A DNA stretch of 64,000 bases, from positions 62,001 to 126,000 of the forward strand of contig JAHQVT010000007.1 in NCBI GenBank assembly GCA_019634165.1, read 5' to 3'. The stretch's first letter is position 1. Every line of letters starts with the position of its first letter. Made by a program: the position numbers and the translations under genes. The DNA is from Rhodospirillales bacterium (GTDB lineage Bacteria; Pseudomonadota; Alphaproteobacteria; Rhodospirillales; Thalassospiraceae). Below the pieces are notes generated by a model. It was not told where the DNA came from, made no database searches, and was given only the letters and a program-made list of their open reading frames with translations. Shown piece by piece: positions 8,483 through 16,852 of the stretch.

Positions 8483-9772
8483 TCAATTGCTGCCAAACAC
8501 AAGGTTGGGCAAGGTCATTGAAACCGCTGGAATATAGGTTGTCAGGATAAGGGCAGTCAAAATCGCCAGATAAAATGGCCAGATTGTCCGAACTGCGTGT
8601 TCGATCTTTACCCCGCCAATCGCACAGCCGACAAACAGACACGCCCCGACCGGCGGTGTACACAGGCCAAGGCCCAAATTCATCATCAGCACCATGCCAA
8701 ACTGGATCGGGTCCATGCCAAACTGAACAGCCAGTGGCAGAAAGATCGGCGTACAAATCAGGATCAAGGCCGCCATATCCATGATCATGCCAGCAATCAG
8801 CAACATGACATTGATCAACAGCAAAACCATAATCGGGTTATCCGTGATCGACGTGATCGCGTGGGCCAATTCATCAGGCACACGATAAAATGCCAGCATG
8901 TAGCCATAGGCCGACGCACAGCCGACCAAAAGCATCACAAGCGACGTGGTCTTGGCCGATTGTTTAACCGCGGCGATAAAGCCATCCCAACTAAGTTCGC
9001 GGTAAACAAACCCGGTAATGATCAAGGCATAAGCAACACCGATTGCACCGGATTCAGTGACAGTAAACACACCACTTAAAACCCCGCCAACAATGATCAC
9101 GGCAGTAAAGAAGCCGGGAATAGCCCGCACGGCCGTGCGCCACACCACACCCCAGCCGGGGAATGGTTGCGACGGATAGCCATGTTTGATCGCAACAAGC
9201 CATGTGGCAAGGCCAAGTAACAGGCACATCATAATGCCCGGCACCACGCCTGCCATGAACAACTTGGAAATCGAAATGCCCCCACCTGCGGCCACTGCAT
9301 ACAAGATCATGTTATGGCTGGGCGGGATCATGATCCCGGCAATCGATGACGTCACCGTGACATTCACCGCATAATCCGCACGATAGCCTTCCTTTTTCAT
9401 CACAGGGATAAGGATAGACCCAAGTGCCGATGTATCGGCCACGGCCGACCCGGAAATGCCGCCAAACAACATCGATGAAAACACGTTCACAATGCCAAGC
9501 CCGCCACGGCGGCTTCCGACCAATGCGGTTGCGAATTGCACCAAACGGGATGCAATCCCACCATGCAGCATCAACTCGCCCGCAAAGATAAAGAACGGAA
9601 TGGCCAGAAGCGAAAAGGCGCTAATGCCCGACCCGATGCGCTGAAACGCAATCAGGGTTGGCAAACCTTCAAAAAAGAACGCACCAAGGGCAGCAATACC
9701 AAGTGCGATGGCAACGGGCATACCAATGATAATACCAATGGCAAACAGGCCCAGAAGAATGGTCATGCCCAT
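8483..9772 (-). CDS. dctM: TRAP transporter large permease, DctM family
   Basis: Large inner-membrane subunit that carries solute and drives uptake with the sodium or proton gradient. It is hydrophobic throughout, with about 12 predicted helices, 429 residues (family usual about 425). Family signatures visible include the N-terminal GLFAIGIIIGMPVAIALG, GISGSAVADTSALGSILIP near residue 100, and the C-terminal NLGLGLCTPPVGACLFVG. Its ATG directly follows the dctQ stop, so the two membrane subunits are coupled. Substrate inferred from udh immediately downstream: hexuronate or a related sugar acid. Confidence 0.93.
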   Translation of the reverse strand: MGMTILLGLFAIGIIIGMPVAIALGIAALGAFFFEGLPTLIAFQRIGSGISAFSLLAIPFFIFAGELMLHGGIASRLVQFATALVGSRRGGLGIVNVFSSMLFGGISGSAVADTSALGSILIPVMKKEGYRADYAVNVTVTSSIAGIMIPPSHNMILYAVAAGGGISISKLFMAGVVPGIMMCLLLGLATWLVAIKHGYPSQPFPGWGVVWRTAVRAIPGFFTAVIIVGGVLSGVFTVTESGAIGVAYALIITGFVYRELSWDGFIAAVKQSAKTTSLVMLLVGCASAYGYMLAFYRVPDELAHAITSITDNPIMVLLLINVMLLIAGMIMDMAALILICTPIFLPLAVQFGMDPIQFGMVLMMNLGLGLCTPPVGACLFVGCAIGGVKIEHAVRTIWPFYLAILTALILTTYIPAVSMTLPNLVFGSN

Positions 9773-10318
9773 TTATTCGGCGTCCTTGTTAAGCAATTCA
9801 TCGTGATAAAAACCAGCCTGGGAAATGGCTTTCCAGCGGGTAACAATCTTAAGAATATGCACAATGCTATAAAACGTGATCCCGGCACCACACACCGCCA
9901 TCGGCAATGATCGCCAACCATCAGACACATGAATGATCGGCATTTTCTTGGCCCAGTTAAACGCCATCAGATCAATCCCGCCGACCGTCATCCAATAGCC
10001 AAACCACGCCATGGCGGCATAGCTGATCGCAGCGACAATGGCGGCAATTTTGGGAGGCAGGGCATCACGGAAAAACGAAACGGAAAGGTGGCTGTTGTCG
10101 CGCATGCTTGCAGCGGCAACTGGAAACGTGATCAGAACGATCAGGATCAGGGATATTTGTTCGACCCAAGTTGGCGTTTCGTTCAAAACGTAACGACCAA
10201 AAACCAACCATGCGAAACTTGGGATCAGGGCGACAAGCGCCAAACCGCCAATAAGGTTTAGCACCCCGGCGATCCCGCCGCCTAGACGGTCCATCAATTT
10301 GGTGAAGCTCGATAACAT
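9773..10318 (-). CDS. dctQ: TRAP transporter small permease, DctQ family
   Basis: Small membrane subunit of the TRAP transporter, 181 residues with four predicted helices: about 15-38 (GVLNLIGGLALVALIPSFAW), 50-70, 88-110 and 130-155. The family hallmark tryptophan/arginine pattern (FAWLVFGRYVLNETPTWVEQ) is present after helix 1. It abuts dctM without a gap. A stable hairpin lies just upstream between dctP and this gene. Confidence 0.88.
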   Translation of the reverse strand: MLSSFTKLMDRLGGGIAGVLNLIGGLALVALIPSFAWLVFGRYVLNETPTWVEQISLILIVLITFPVAAASMRDNSHLSVSFFRDALPPKIAAIVAAISYAAMAWFGYWMTVGGIDLMAFNWAKKMPIIHVSDGWRSLPMAVCGAGITFYSIVHILKIVTRWKAISQAGFYHDELLNKDAE

Positions 10319-10374
10319 CTATGCGCCGCCAGAATAACATTAACCGGAAATAGAATAAGCCCTGATAGAAAGAA

Positions 10375-10397
10375 GGGCGACGATAATATCGCCGCCC
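10375..10397 (-). terminator. Intercistronic hairpin between dctP and dctQ
   Basis: GGGCGACGATA pairs with TATCGCCGCCC over 11 positions with one mismatch. No long U-run follows, so it is more likely a partial terminator or mRNA-stabilising stem. Such stems commonly allow more binding protein than permease to be made. Confidence 0.5.
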
Positions 10398-10413
10398 GTT
10401 CAAAGCTTAGGTC

Positions 10414-11406
10414 TTACTTCTGCGCATCCTGGATGGCTTTGACCAGATCGGCCAGCTCCGGGTTGGTTTTTGCGAAGTTGTCATAGACCGGCTGCATCGC
10501 GTCCTGGAAAGCCTGCTTGTCGGCAATCTCGTTTACTTCGATGCCTGCGGCGATGACTTTTGCCTTGGACTGTTCCGCACGGGCAGCCCATGCGGCACGC
10601 TGTACGGTAACCGATGCATCGGCTGCTTCATGAACGGTTTTCTTTTCATCGTCAGAAAGGCTGTCATAAAGCGCTTTGTTGATGCACAGGCATTCCGGCA
10701 AAATCAGGTGCTGAGTCACGGAATAGAATTTCGCGGCTTCGAAATGGCCTGAGCTGTCATAGGACGGATAGTTGTTTTCCGCCCCATCAATCACACCGGT
10801 TTTCAGCGACTGGTAAACTTCCCCATAGGCCATCGGCGTTGCATTCCCGCCAAGGGCTGCGACCATCTGAACATAAAGATCGTTGCTCATGACCCGGAAT
10901 TTAAGGCCTTTAAGGTCAGCCGGGGTATTGATCGCGTGCTTGGTGTTATAGAAAGAACGCGCACCAGAATCATACCAGCCAAGCGGCTGCAGGCCTGCTT
11001 TGATCAGGCCATCTGCGATCTGCTGACCAGCAGGACCGTCCATGACTTTGTGCATGGCATCGACGTTTTTAAAGATGAAAGGCAGCGAAACAACGTTTGC
11101 TTCGGGTGCAACTTCACCAAGCGGGCCAAGGTTGAAAACCGCCCAATCCAGACCGCCAAGACGCACTTGCTGGATCGCATCAGGCTGATTGCCCAAAACA
11201 CCGCCATGATAAACCTTGGCTTCTAGATCGCCGCCGGATTTTTCATTGATGATTTTGGCGAATTCTTCCATGCCGGTTGAAACCGGATATTCTGGCGGAT
11301 GAATGTTCCAACCACGCCATTCTTTTGCCTGCGCACCAGATGCCAGTGCGACCGAAACGGCCGCTGCGGCAATCGTTAGGGTCGTCGTCTTAAGAAAGTT
11401 GTTCAT
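10414..11406 (-). CDS. dctP: TRAP transporter periplasmic solute-binding protein, DctP family
   Basis: Periplasmic high-affinity binding component. A signal peptide covers about residues 1-27 (ending SGAQA). The mature protein has the DctP fold markers: FAKIINEKSGGDLEAKVYHGG, the carboxylate-binding arginine region LKGLKFRVMSND near residue 168, and YQSLKTGVIDGAENN. At 330 residues it is of normal length. It is the first gene of the operon and is preceded by an inverted repeat (11484-11523). Ligand inferred to be a hexuronate because udh is co-transcribed; aldonates or other sugar acids are alternatives. Confidence 0.9.
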   Translation of the reverse strand: MNNFLKTTTLTIAAAAVSVALASGAQAKEWRGWNIHPPEYPVSTGMEEFAKIINEKSGGDLEAKVYHGGVLGNQPDAIQQVRLGGLDWAVFNLGPLGEVAPEANVVSLPFIFKNVDAMHKVMDGPAGQQIADGLIKAGLQPLGWYDSGARSFYNTKHAINTPADLKGLKFRVMSNDLYVQMVAALGGNATPMAYGEVYQSLKTGVIDGAENNYPSYDSSGHFEAAKFYSVTQHLILPECLCINKALYDSLSDDEKKTVHEAADASVTVQRAAWAARAEQSKAKVIAAGIEVNEIADKQAFQDAMQPVYDNFAKTNPELADLVKAIQDAQK

Positions 11407-11483
11407 TTGAAGTCCTCCCGAGACTTAAGTATTTATGACGTTAAAGCCTTGTTTTCCCTAATCGGGTCTTATTGTTGTTATTC

Positions 11484-11523
11484 AACCTTACAAGTTGTTA
11501 GTTGTGGTTACAAATGTAAGGTT
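11484..11523 (-). promoter_or_regulatory. Inverted repeat upstream of dctP, GntR-type operator candidate
   Basis: AACCTTAC at 11484-11491 and GTAAGGTT at 11516-11523 form a perfect 8-bp inverted repeat; between them lie TTACAAG and TTACAAATGTAA. The same CTTGTAA/TTACAAG element occurs twice before the GntR gene that starts at 15562, so that regulator probably controls this TRAP operon. Confidence 0.5.
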
Positions 11524-11583
11524 ATTTAACAACTCATCGAGTATTCATTGCGCGTCGATTCTTATTGTGACGTCGCAAATAGC

Positions 11584-11611
11584 TATCCCGGCAGAACCAC
11601 CTGCCGGGATA
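11584..11611 (-). terminator. Terminator-like hairpin after kdgD
   Basis: An 11-bp perfect stem (TATCCCGGCAG / CTGCCGGGATA) with a 6-nt loop lies 37 nt beyond the kdgD stop. It separates kdgD from the TRAP-operon promoter. The U-run is poor. Confidence 0.55.
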
Positions 11612-11648
11612 AAAGGCAGGTCCCATATATCGTCAGGCACTGCCCGGC

Positions 11649-12575
11649 CTAGGCCACGCGCAACGCACCATCGCCATAGGCATTGCGGATGACCTCGGCC
11701 AACATGTCATGTTCATGATCGGTAAGATCGATCAGTGGGCTACGTACTGGTCCGGTATCGCGACCAATCACCCGCATTCCCGCCTTAACAATGGAAACAG
11801 CGTATCCTTTGCCGCGATTGCGGATATCCAAATACGGATAGAAAAATTCGGTCAAAACGCGGCTCATCGCCGCGTCATCGTCGCGCGTCAGCGCATCATA
11901 AAAATCAAGCGCCTGCTGGGGCAGGAAATTGAAAATGGCCGAAGAATAAGTCGTCATGCCTGCTGCCTTATAGGCCTTGGCGAAAACTTCTGCTGTCGGC
12001 ATTCCGCCGATATAAGACAGACGGTCGCCCATCACGGTGCAGACCTTGGTCACCATTTCGATATTGCCGTGACCGTCTTTGAACCCGACAAGGTTCGGGC
12101 AGACATCGCACAATTTCGAAAGCGTTTCTGCCGTGATGATCGAATTGTCCCGGTTATAGACAATCACCCCAATATCAACGGCATCGCAGACGGCTTTGAC
12201 CCGCGCAAACAGACCGTCTTGTTCCGCCCCGACAAGATATTGCGGCAGCAACAACAAACCATCGGCACCGGCTGCTTCGCATTCCTTGGCAAGTTCCACC
12301 GCCATTGCCGTGCCATAACCGCAACCAGCAATAATCGGTGTATCACCTGCAACGTCCTTGGCTGCGCGAACGACCTGCACGACTTCTGTCGGGGTCAGCG
12401 AGAAAAATTCGCCCGTCCCGCCTGCTGCGAACAAGGCCGTTGCCGGAAATTGCGCCAACCAGCCGACATGCGCGCGAAAAGCAGCAAGATCAAGCCCGCC
12501 TTGGGCATCAAAAGGCGTCACCGGGAATGACAATAACCCCGCACCAATCGCCTTTTTCATCTCAAGATAATGCAT
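11649..12575 (-). CDS. kdgD: 5-dehydro-4-deoxyglucarate dehydratase
   Basis: Class I aldolase-like enzyme converting 5-dehydro-4-deoxy-D-glucarate to 2-oxoglutarate semialdehyde with loss of water and CO2. DHDPS-family features: the AGGTGEFFSLT substrate loop near residue 55, the catalytic tyrosine in VIVYNRDN, and the Schiff-base lysine in VGFKDGHGN. The 308 residues fit the family. ATG 12575 is chosen because GAAGGA lies 7 nt upstream; ATG 12560 lacks a proper site and 12605 is less likely. It completes the oxidative uronate route started by udh. The aldarate dehydratase and semialdehyde dehydrogenase also needed are not in this window. Confidence 0.9.
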   Translation of the reverse strand: MHYLEMKKAIGAGLLSFPVTPFDAQGGLDLAAFRAHVGWLAQFPATALFAAGGTGEFFSLTPTEVVQVVRAAKDVAGDTPIIAGCGYGTAMAVELAKECEAAGADGLLLLPQYLVGAEQDGLFARVKAVCDAVDIGVIVYNRDNSIITAETLSKLCDVCPNLVGFKDGHGNIEMVTKVCTVMGDRLSYIGGMPTAEVFAKAYKAAGMTTYSSAIFNFLPQQALDFYDALTRDDDAAMSRVLTEFFYPYLDIRNRGKGYAVSIVKAGMRVIGRDTGPVRSPLIDLTDHEHDMLAEVIRNAYGDGALRVA

Positions 12576-12611
12576 CAAGCGTCCTTCAATTCTCAAATAC
12601 GTCAAAACAAC

Positions 12612-12637
12612 TATGATGATTCTATAAATTCATCATA
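12612..12637. promoter_or_regulatory. Inverted repeat TATGATGA-N10-TCATCATA, kdgD operator candidate
   Basis: Perfect 8-bp inverted repeat with a 10-nt spacer, 37 nt before the kdgD start. The half-site TATGATGA recurs at 12734, 12782 and 16721, and nearly so (CATGATGA) at 12710. This repetition points to one regulator, most likely a FadR-type GntR protein of this region. Confidence 0.6.
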
Positions 12638-12709
12638 TTACTTTGTCAAACATATTACCCGGAACATATCCAAGGCGCAGAAAACTGCGTAACACAAGGG
12701 ATATAGTGA

Positions 12710-12789
12710 CATGATGACAATCATGAACTTTGGTATGATGACTTGAATTGCAGGGATATTTTGCCGAATCGGATTAATTGATATGATGA
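12710..12789. promoter_or_regulatory. Three spaced TATGATGA-type boxes before the hydratase gene
   Basis: CATGATGA at 12710, TATGATGA at 12734 and TATGATGA at 12782, the last two followed by CTT, lie in the divergent kdgD/hydratase promoter region. Spacings of 24 and 48 bp are near two and four helical turns, suggesting cooperative binding on one face. This is inference from pattern only. Confidence 0.5.
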
Positions 12790-12857
12790 CTTCCCACCCC
12801 AAGCCCGTTAGGGTCGGCATATCAAACCGTTATGAGCCACAATAAAGAAGACCGGGA

Positions 12858-13622
12858 ATGACCGATATTAACGCAGCCAGCCGCATCCTTGCCGATGCCT
12901 TTCTTACCCATAGCCTGATTGATCCGCTGCCCAAAGACATTGCACCAACGTCCTTTGATGAAGCCTATGAGGTGCAAAATGCGACCCTTGCCCTGACCGG
13001 TGCCAAACAGGCGGGCTGGAAGCTGGCGGTTGCAACCCGCGCAGCACAGGAAAAAATTGGTGCAGATGGCCCGTTGGTCGGCCCGTTACTTGACGGGCGC
13101 ATTTTAAGTGACGGTGCAAAGCTTACCACGGCTGATCTGCATTACCCCAATATCGAAGCCGAAATTGCCGTTGTCATGGCAAGCACCCCGGCACCAGATG
13201 CGACATCAAGCGACATCCTTGATCATATCAAAAGCATCCATCTTGCGATCGAGATTGCTGATCGGCGTTATGATGTAAAACAAGACCCAATTCAGACCCT
13301 GGCAGATTTGAATTCAACTGGTTATTTCGTGCTGGGTCAGGAAATTGAAAACTGGCGCGATCTTGGCTTTATTGGTGGCACTGTCACCACCAAAAGCAAT
13401 GGCGAGATCCTTGCGACCAATGATGATCCTGATGCTTGGCCCGAAATTTTTGGCGGCCTTGAATATCTGGTCGACTTCCTTGCCAAACGCGGCAAAAGCC
13501 TTAAGGCCGGTGATGTGATTACGACGGGCGCCTGCGCACTTCCAACCATCAGCCCACATGGCAAGATCGAAGCGATCTTTGACGGGCTTGGGACGGTCAC
13601 GGCCGAAATCAGCAAAGTCTGA
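12858..13622 (+). CDS. 2-keto-4-pentenoate hydratase-like protein (MhpD/FAH-related family)
   Basis: A 254-residue member of the hydratase/4-oxalocrotonate decarboxylase branch related to fumarylacetoacetate hydrolase. Family marks: metal-binding region PNIEAEIAVVM near residue 98, the EIADRRYD segment, LADLNSTGYFVLG, and the closing AGDVITTGACALP loop. It probably hydrates or decarboxylates an unsaturated 2-keto acid. Diverged from kdgD across the TATGATGA boxes, it likely belongs to the sugar-acid regulon, but the actual substrate is unknown. A bidirectional terminator follows. Confidence 0.8.
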   Translation: MTDINAASRILADAFLTHSLIDPLPKDIAPTSFDEAYEVQNATLALTGAKQAGWKLAVATRAAQEKIGADGPLVGPLLDGRILSDGAKLTTADLHYPNIEAEIAVVMASTPAPDATSSDILDHIKSIHLAIEIADRRYDVKQDPIQTLADLNSTGYFVLGQEIENWRDLGFIGGTVTTKSNGEILATNDDPDAWPEIFGGLEYLVDFLAKRGKSLKAGDVITTGACALPTISPHGKIEAIFDGLGTVTAEISKV

Positions 13623-13653
13623 TCCCCCTAACCAAACCGATGCCCCGATAAAG

Positions 13654-13687
13654 AAAAAGCCATGTAGTTTTCCTGCATGGCTTTTTT
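13654..13687. terminator. Bidirectional intrinsic terminator
   Basis: AAAAAGCCATG pairs with CATGGCTTTTT, giving A-run and T-run on both sides. It lies between the convergent hydratase and lactonase genes and can serve both. Confidence 0.85.
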
Positions 13688-13721
13688 GTTTTGGGGAAAT
13701 CCGCCGAATTTTGCGACACGT

Positions 13722-14621
13722 TCAACCAGCTTCGCGGAAGCGCGAAACCGGTACACCGGGCACTTCGACACGCAAAGATACTAGCTTCCCGGCATTCGGG
13801 AATTCGGCGCGCTTTTTCGCACTGTAATTTTCCTGATGGCTGGTGACATACAGCGTTCTCATATCCGCCCCACCAAAACACGGCATGGTTGGATTGGGCA
13901 TCGGCATGGGGATGGATTTTAACAACGTGCCATCCGGGGCAAAACGGTTCAGGTTGCCCGCTGACACCCCTGCAGACCAATAACACCCTTCCATATCAAC
14001 CGCCCCGCCATCCGGGCGGCCCAACGTATCATCCAAGTCAAGATACCGGGTGCAATTCGAAATTTCGCCGGTTTGCACGTCAAAATCCCAGCGATTAACC
14101 CAAGGTCCACGGGAATCCGAATGATACATCAACGATCCATCTGGCGACCACGCGATGCCGTTTGATATTTTGAAACCGGTTGCCTTTTCTTCGATCCTGC
14201 CATCTGCTGTGATGCGATAAAGCGACGCAATCGGCTGTTTATCGACATTGTCATCCATGGTCCCAACCCAAAACGCACCATCCGGGCCAATTTTGCCATC
14301 GTTGGTACGGCTGTGAATGCCGTCTTCAATGCGGGCCAGCGGGGTGCGTTCATCAGTTTCCGGGTCGAGATAAATAATATCCTTGCGAAGGGCCACAATG
14401 ATACGGCCCTCATCTGTCAGGCCAAAACAGCCAAGCTCGCTTTCAAATTTCCAGACTTTGCGAAGCCCCGTTTCAACATCTAGCGCATGCAATTGGCCGT
14501 TCAGAATGTCGGTCCAATAAAGCCGATTATTCTGCCCATCCCAGTTTGGGCATTCGGCCAGTGTAAATGTCTCGTCACTGAGAATTTCCGGCTTATAAAA
14601 AATTCCGCTCTTCACCGACAT
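13722..14621 (-). CDS. SMP-30/gluconolactonase family lactonase
   Basis: Six-bladed beta-propeller lactonase, 299 residues. Metal ligands are placed as in the family: the glutamate in LAECPNWDGQNNRLYWTD near residue 19, the asparagine in SRTNDGKIGPDGAFWVGTMD, and the aspartate in SNGIAWSPDG. RPDGGAVDMEGCYWSA completes the signature. In context it would open the aldarolactone made by Udh, though gluconolactone or other lactones are possible. Start set at ATG 14621, where AAGGGG lies 7 nt upstream; the longer frame to 14663 includes a less supported start. Confidence 0.85.
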   Translation of the reverse strand: MSVKSGIFYKPEILSDETFTLAECPNWDGQNNRLYWTDILNGQLHALDVETGLRKVWKFESELGCFGLTDEGRIIVALRKDIIYLDPETDERTPLARIEDGIHSRTNDGKIGPDGAFWVGTMDDNVDKQPIASLYRITADGRIEEKATGFKISNGIAWSPDGSLMYHSDSRGPWVNRWDFDVQTGEISNCTRYLDLDDTLGRPDGGAVDMEGCYWSAGVSAGNLNRFAPDGTLLKSIPMPMPNPTMPCFGGADMRTLYVTSHQENYSAKKRAEFPNAGKLVSLRVEVPGVPVSRFREAG

Positions 14622-14845
14622 CACAACGCCCCTTAAAGTCATATGATCAATTTCACTGTCCATCGGTTTGCCCCTCAGCGCACCTGCTTGTCAATGAAAT
14701 TAGCCATTTTTCTTTACAGGACAGGCTCCTAATGCCGGGCACCAACACATCACACCGGGCTGATCACCCGCGGATTTCCCACCTTTTCAGGCAAAAGCAC
14801 AATTATCCATGACGGCGATTTATAATGATACAAGGTGCGTAGAAT

Positions 14846-15562
14846 TTACATGTCGCGGGCGTGATCAGTCACACGTTGGCGCGCCTGATGAAGGTGATAA
14901 CGCATCAAAAGTTCGGCACTATCGCCGTCGCGACCAAGGATCGCATCATAGATCTGGCGATGTTCGCTAAGAACCTTTTGCGCCCGTTCGGCCGATCCGC
15001 CCCGCGTGATGTTCAATGCGACTTTCATTGATTTGGACATCACACCATGCAGAGAATTTAAGATGGTCACGAAAATCTCGTTCCCGCTGGCCCGGGCAAT
15101 TGCCATATGAAAATCAAGATCAGCCTTATCTGCGATGTCACCTGCTGCAATACCGTTTTCAAGCATTTTAAGCGCGTTTTCGATGTCACGATGATGGCGT
15201 AGGCTGGCACGTTCAGCGGCCATGCGTGCGGTTGTGCCTTCGATCGCCGAACGGGCTTCGAAACAGCGCAAAAGCCCCGCAACATCATTCACCCCGCCAA
15301 ATTCAATCAAACCTTGTGGCGGGCGCTTTTTAACAAACGACCCCACCCCTTGGCGGGCATAGACCAACCCATCGGATTGCAGTTTGCGCAAAGCTTCGCG
15401 GACAACCGGGCGGGAAACGCCAAAGGATGCGCAAATCTCGTTCTCGGACGGAAGCTTGGTCCCCTCGCCCAGATTGCCTGAGACAATCTGTTCAAGGATT
15501 TGCCCATAAAGCTGATCCGCAAGCTTTTCGCGTTTTTGAACTTTAAGCAGCAACTCGCTCAT
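14846..15562 (-). CDS. GntR-family transcriptional regulator, FadR subfamily
   Basis: Ligand-responsive DNA-binding regulator of 238 residues. N-terminal winged helix (about 10-78) with LPSENEICASFGVSRPVVREALRKLQSDGLV, then a FadR C-terminal (FCD) domain whose metal-binding residues are visible: DLDFHMAIARASGN, EHRQIYDAI and RYHLHQAR. The promoter holds CTTGTAA and ACTTGTAAG, echoed upstream of dctP. It therefore probably represses the TRAP-udh operon and itself, with a uronate-derived inducer (inference). Confidence 0.9.
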   Translation of the reverse strand: MSELLLKVQKREKLADQLYGQILEQIVSGNLGEGTKLPSENEICASFGVSRPVVREALRKLQSDGLVYARQGVGSFVKKRPPQGLIEFGGVNDVAGLLRCFEARSAIEGTTARMAAERASLRHHRDIENALKMLENGIAAGDIADKADLDFHMAIARASGNEIFVTILNSLHGVMSKSMKVALNITRGGSAERAQKVLSEHRQIYDAILGRDGDSAELLMRYHLHQARQRVTDHARDM

Positions 15563-15582
15563 GCCCGCCCCGAACTTGTTAT

Positions 15583-15603
15583 CTTGTAAAATTTACTTGT
15601 AAG
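15583..15603 (-). promoter_or_regulatory. Repeated CTTGTAA boxes in gntR promoter
   Basis: CTTGTAA at 15583 and CTTGTAA at 15596 (within ACTTGTAAG) lie 13 bp apart, about one helical turn; between them GTAAAATTTAC is palindromic. The element matches TTACAAG before dctP. An autoregulatory operator is likely. Confidence 0.5.
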
Positions 15604-15704
15604 TTTTATCGGCAAATAACAAGCGGGTAAAGCCCCCGAATATCACCCAAACATCCGCAATTGCCTGACAAGCGCCATACAGTCGCTGGGCAATCCCGGG
15701 ATGA

Positions 15705-16691
15705 TCAATCAACCAAGGAATAATCACGGCTTGCCGGAAGGGCGATATCATCATCGTCAACAAGCCCGCTATCAGGATGCACCAACAACGATGGGGTTAA
15801 GGTCATGGTGCCGCTAAGCGTTTCGTTCTTATCAAGCACAACAAGATCGCCAAATTCCTTGAATTCCGGGTGATTATGGACATTTGGCACATGTGAAACC
15901 GGCTCGACACAAAAGGTTTTGCCGTCTTCGGGAATATAAAATTGCAGGTTCGACAAACTGTCGCTTGCGGTCATATGCACGCTATATCCCGCATCATCCC
16001 AAACCATTTCCGCCTCGCGGTGCCACCCGGTGTAATGAACATCAAGTCCATGATGATGCCGGATCATTTTCCCGTCGGAAAAATCACGTCCAAGATCAAT
16101 CACAGTACGCCGGGTCGGCAACATGTCGTCGTCCGTGGCAAAACAATCGGTCGCAACAAACGCCACAGATGCATCTTCCCCACCGGGGAACCATGGATGC
16201 AACCCAATGCCATAGGGCATCGGTGTTCTACCAAGATGCCGCACACCGATTTCAACAGTTACGTCATATTCGGTAACTTTAAATTCCTGCCAAGCGACAT
16301 AAACAAAGCCGCTTTCAGGATCATCATGTTTATGATTGAACCGCAGGCTATCGACAGTTGGCCGTTCAATTTTCCACATCGCACCACGGCCAAACCCGTG
16401 AATAGCATGCGGGCTGGGCGGACGGTTTGCTGGCACCTTGACGATACGGCCATCAAAATCAAATTCCGAAAACGCCAACCGATTGGCAAACGGCACCATT
16501 GGGAAACAACCAAGACTGGACGGATTGCCGGAACTTAAGGCCTGTTCGGTTACCGGGCGCAACAGGTTGATAATGCCGTTGCCATCCGGGCGTATCCAGT
16601 CAATCCGCGATATCGCGCCACCTTCTGGGACAATCCCGATCTGAAAGGGACCACTGTTCCAACGATATTCCGGTTCACCCTTTTTCGACAT
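15705..16691 (-). CDS. Aldose 1-epimerase (mutarotase) family protein
   Basis: Galactose-mutarotase fold, 328 residues, cytoplasmic. Key residues visible: the histidine of SPHAIHGFGR near residue 92, the histidine of GIGLHPWF near residue 165, and the glutamate of FCVEPVSHVPN near residue 270. It would interconvert sugar or uronate anomers to feed the dehydrogenase. A TATGATGA box 30 nt upstream ties it to the kdgD/hydratase set. Sugar specificity cannot be read from the sequence. Confidence 0.88.
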   Translation of the reverse strand: MSKKGEPEYRWNSGPFQIGIVPEGGAISRIDWIRPDGNGIINLLRPVTEQALSSGNPSSLGCFPMVPFANRLAFSEFDFDGRIVKVPANRPPSPHAIHGFGRGAMWKIERPTVDSLRFNHKHDDPESGFVYVAWQEFKVTEYDVTVEIGVRHLGRTPMPYGIGLHPWFPGGEDASVAFVATDCFATDDDMLPTRRTVIDLGRDFSDGKMIRHHHGLDVHYTGWHREAEMVWDDAGYSVHMTASDSLSNLQFYIPEDGKTFCVEPVSHVPNVHNHPEFKEFGDLVVLDKNETLSGTMTLTPSLLVHPDSGLVDDDDIALPASRDYSLVD

Positions 16692-16720
16692 GCAGGTGCC
16701 TCAATTCCGATCAAAAATCA

Positions 16721-16728
16721 TATGATGA
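16721..16728. promoter_or_regulatory. TATGATGA box upstream of aldose epimerase
   Basis: Exact copy of the half-site seen before kdgD and the hydratase, here inside ATCATATGATGAC, which also contains the palindrome TCATATGA. Confidence 0.45.
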
Positions 16729-16852
16729 CTTTACATCACCAGTCACGTTCGACTATTTCAAGATGGTAATGCCACTTGCGCCAACCAAACCTTAACGCCA
16801 GTGGTCAATTTTATATCCGATTGTTTTATACCGGATTTATCGGACACGCAAA

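Noticed and set aside
11709-12530. 273-residue frame opposite kdgD
   Set aside because: Shadow of kdgD; no start site or domain.
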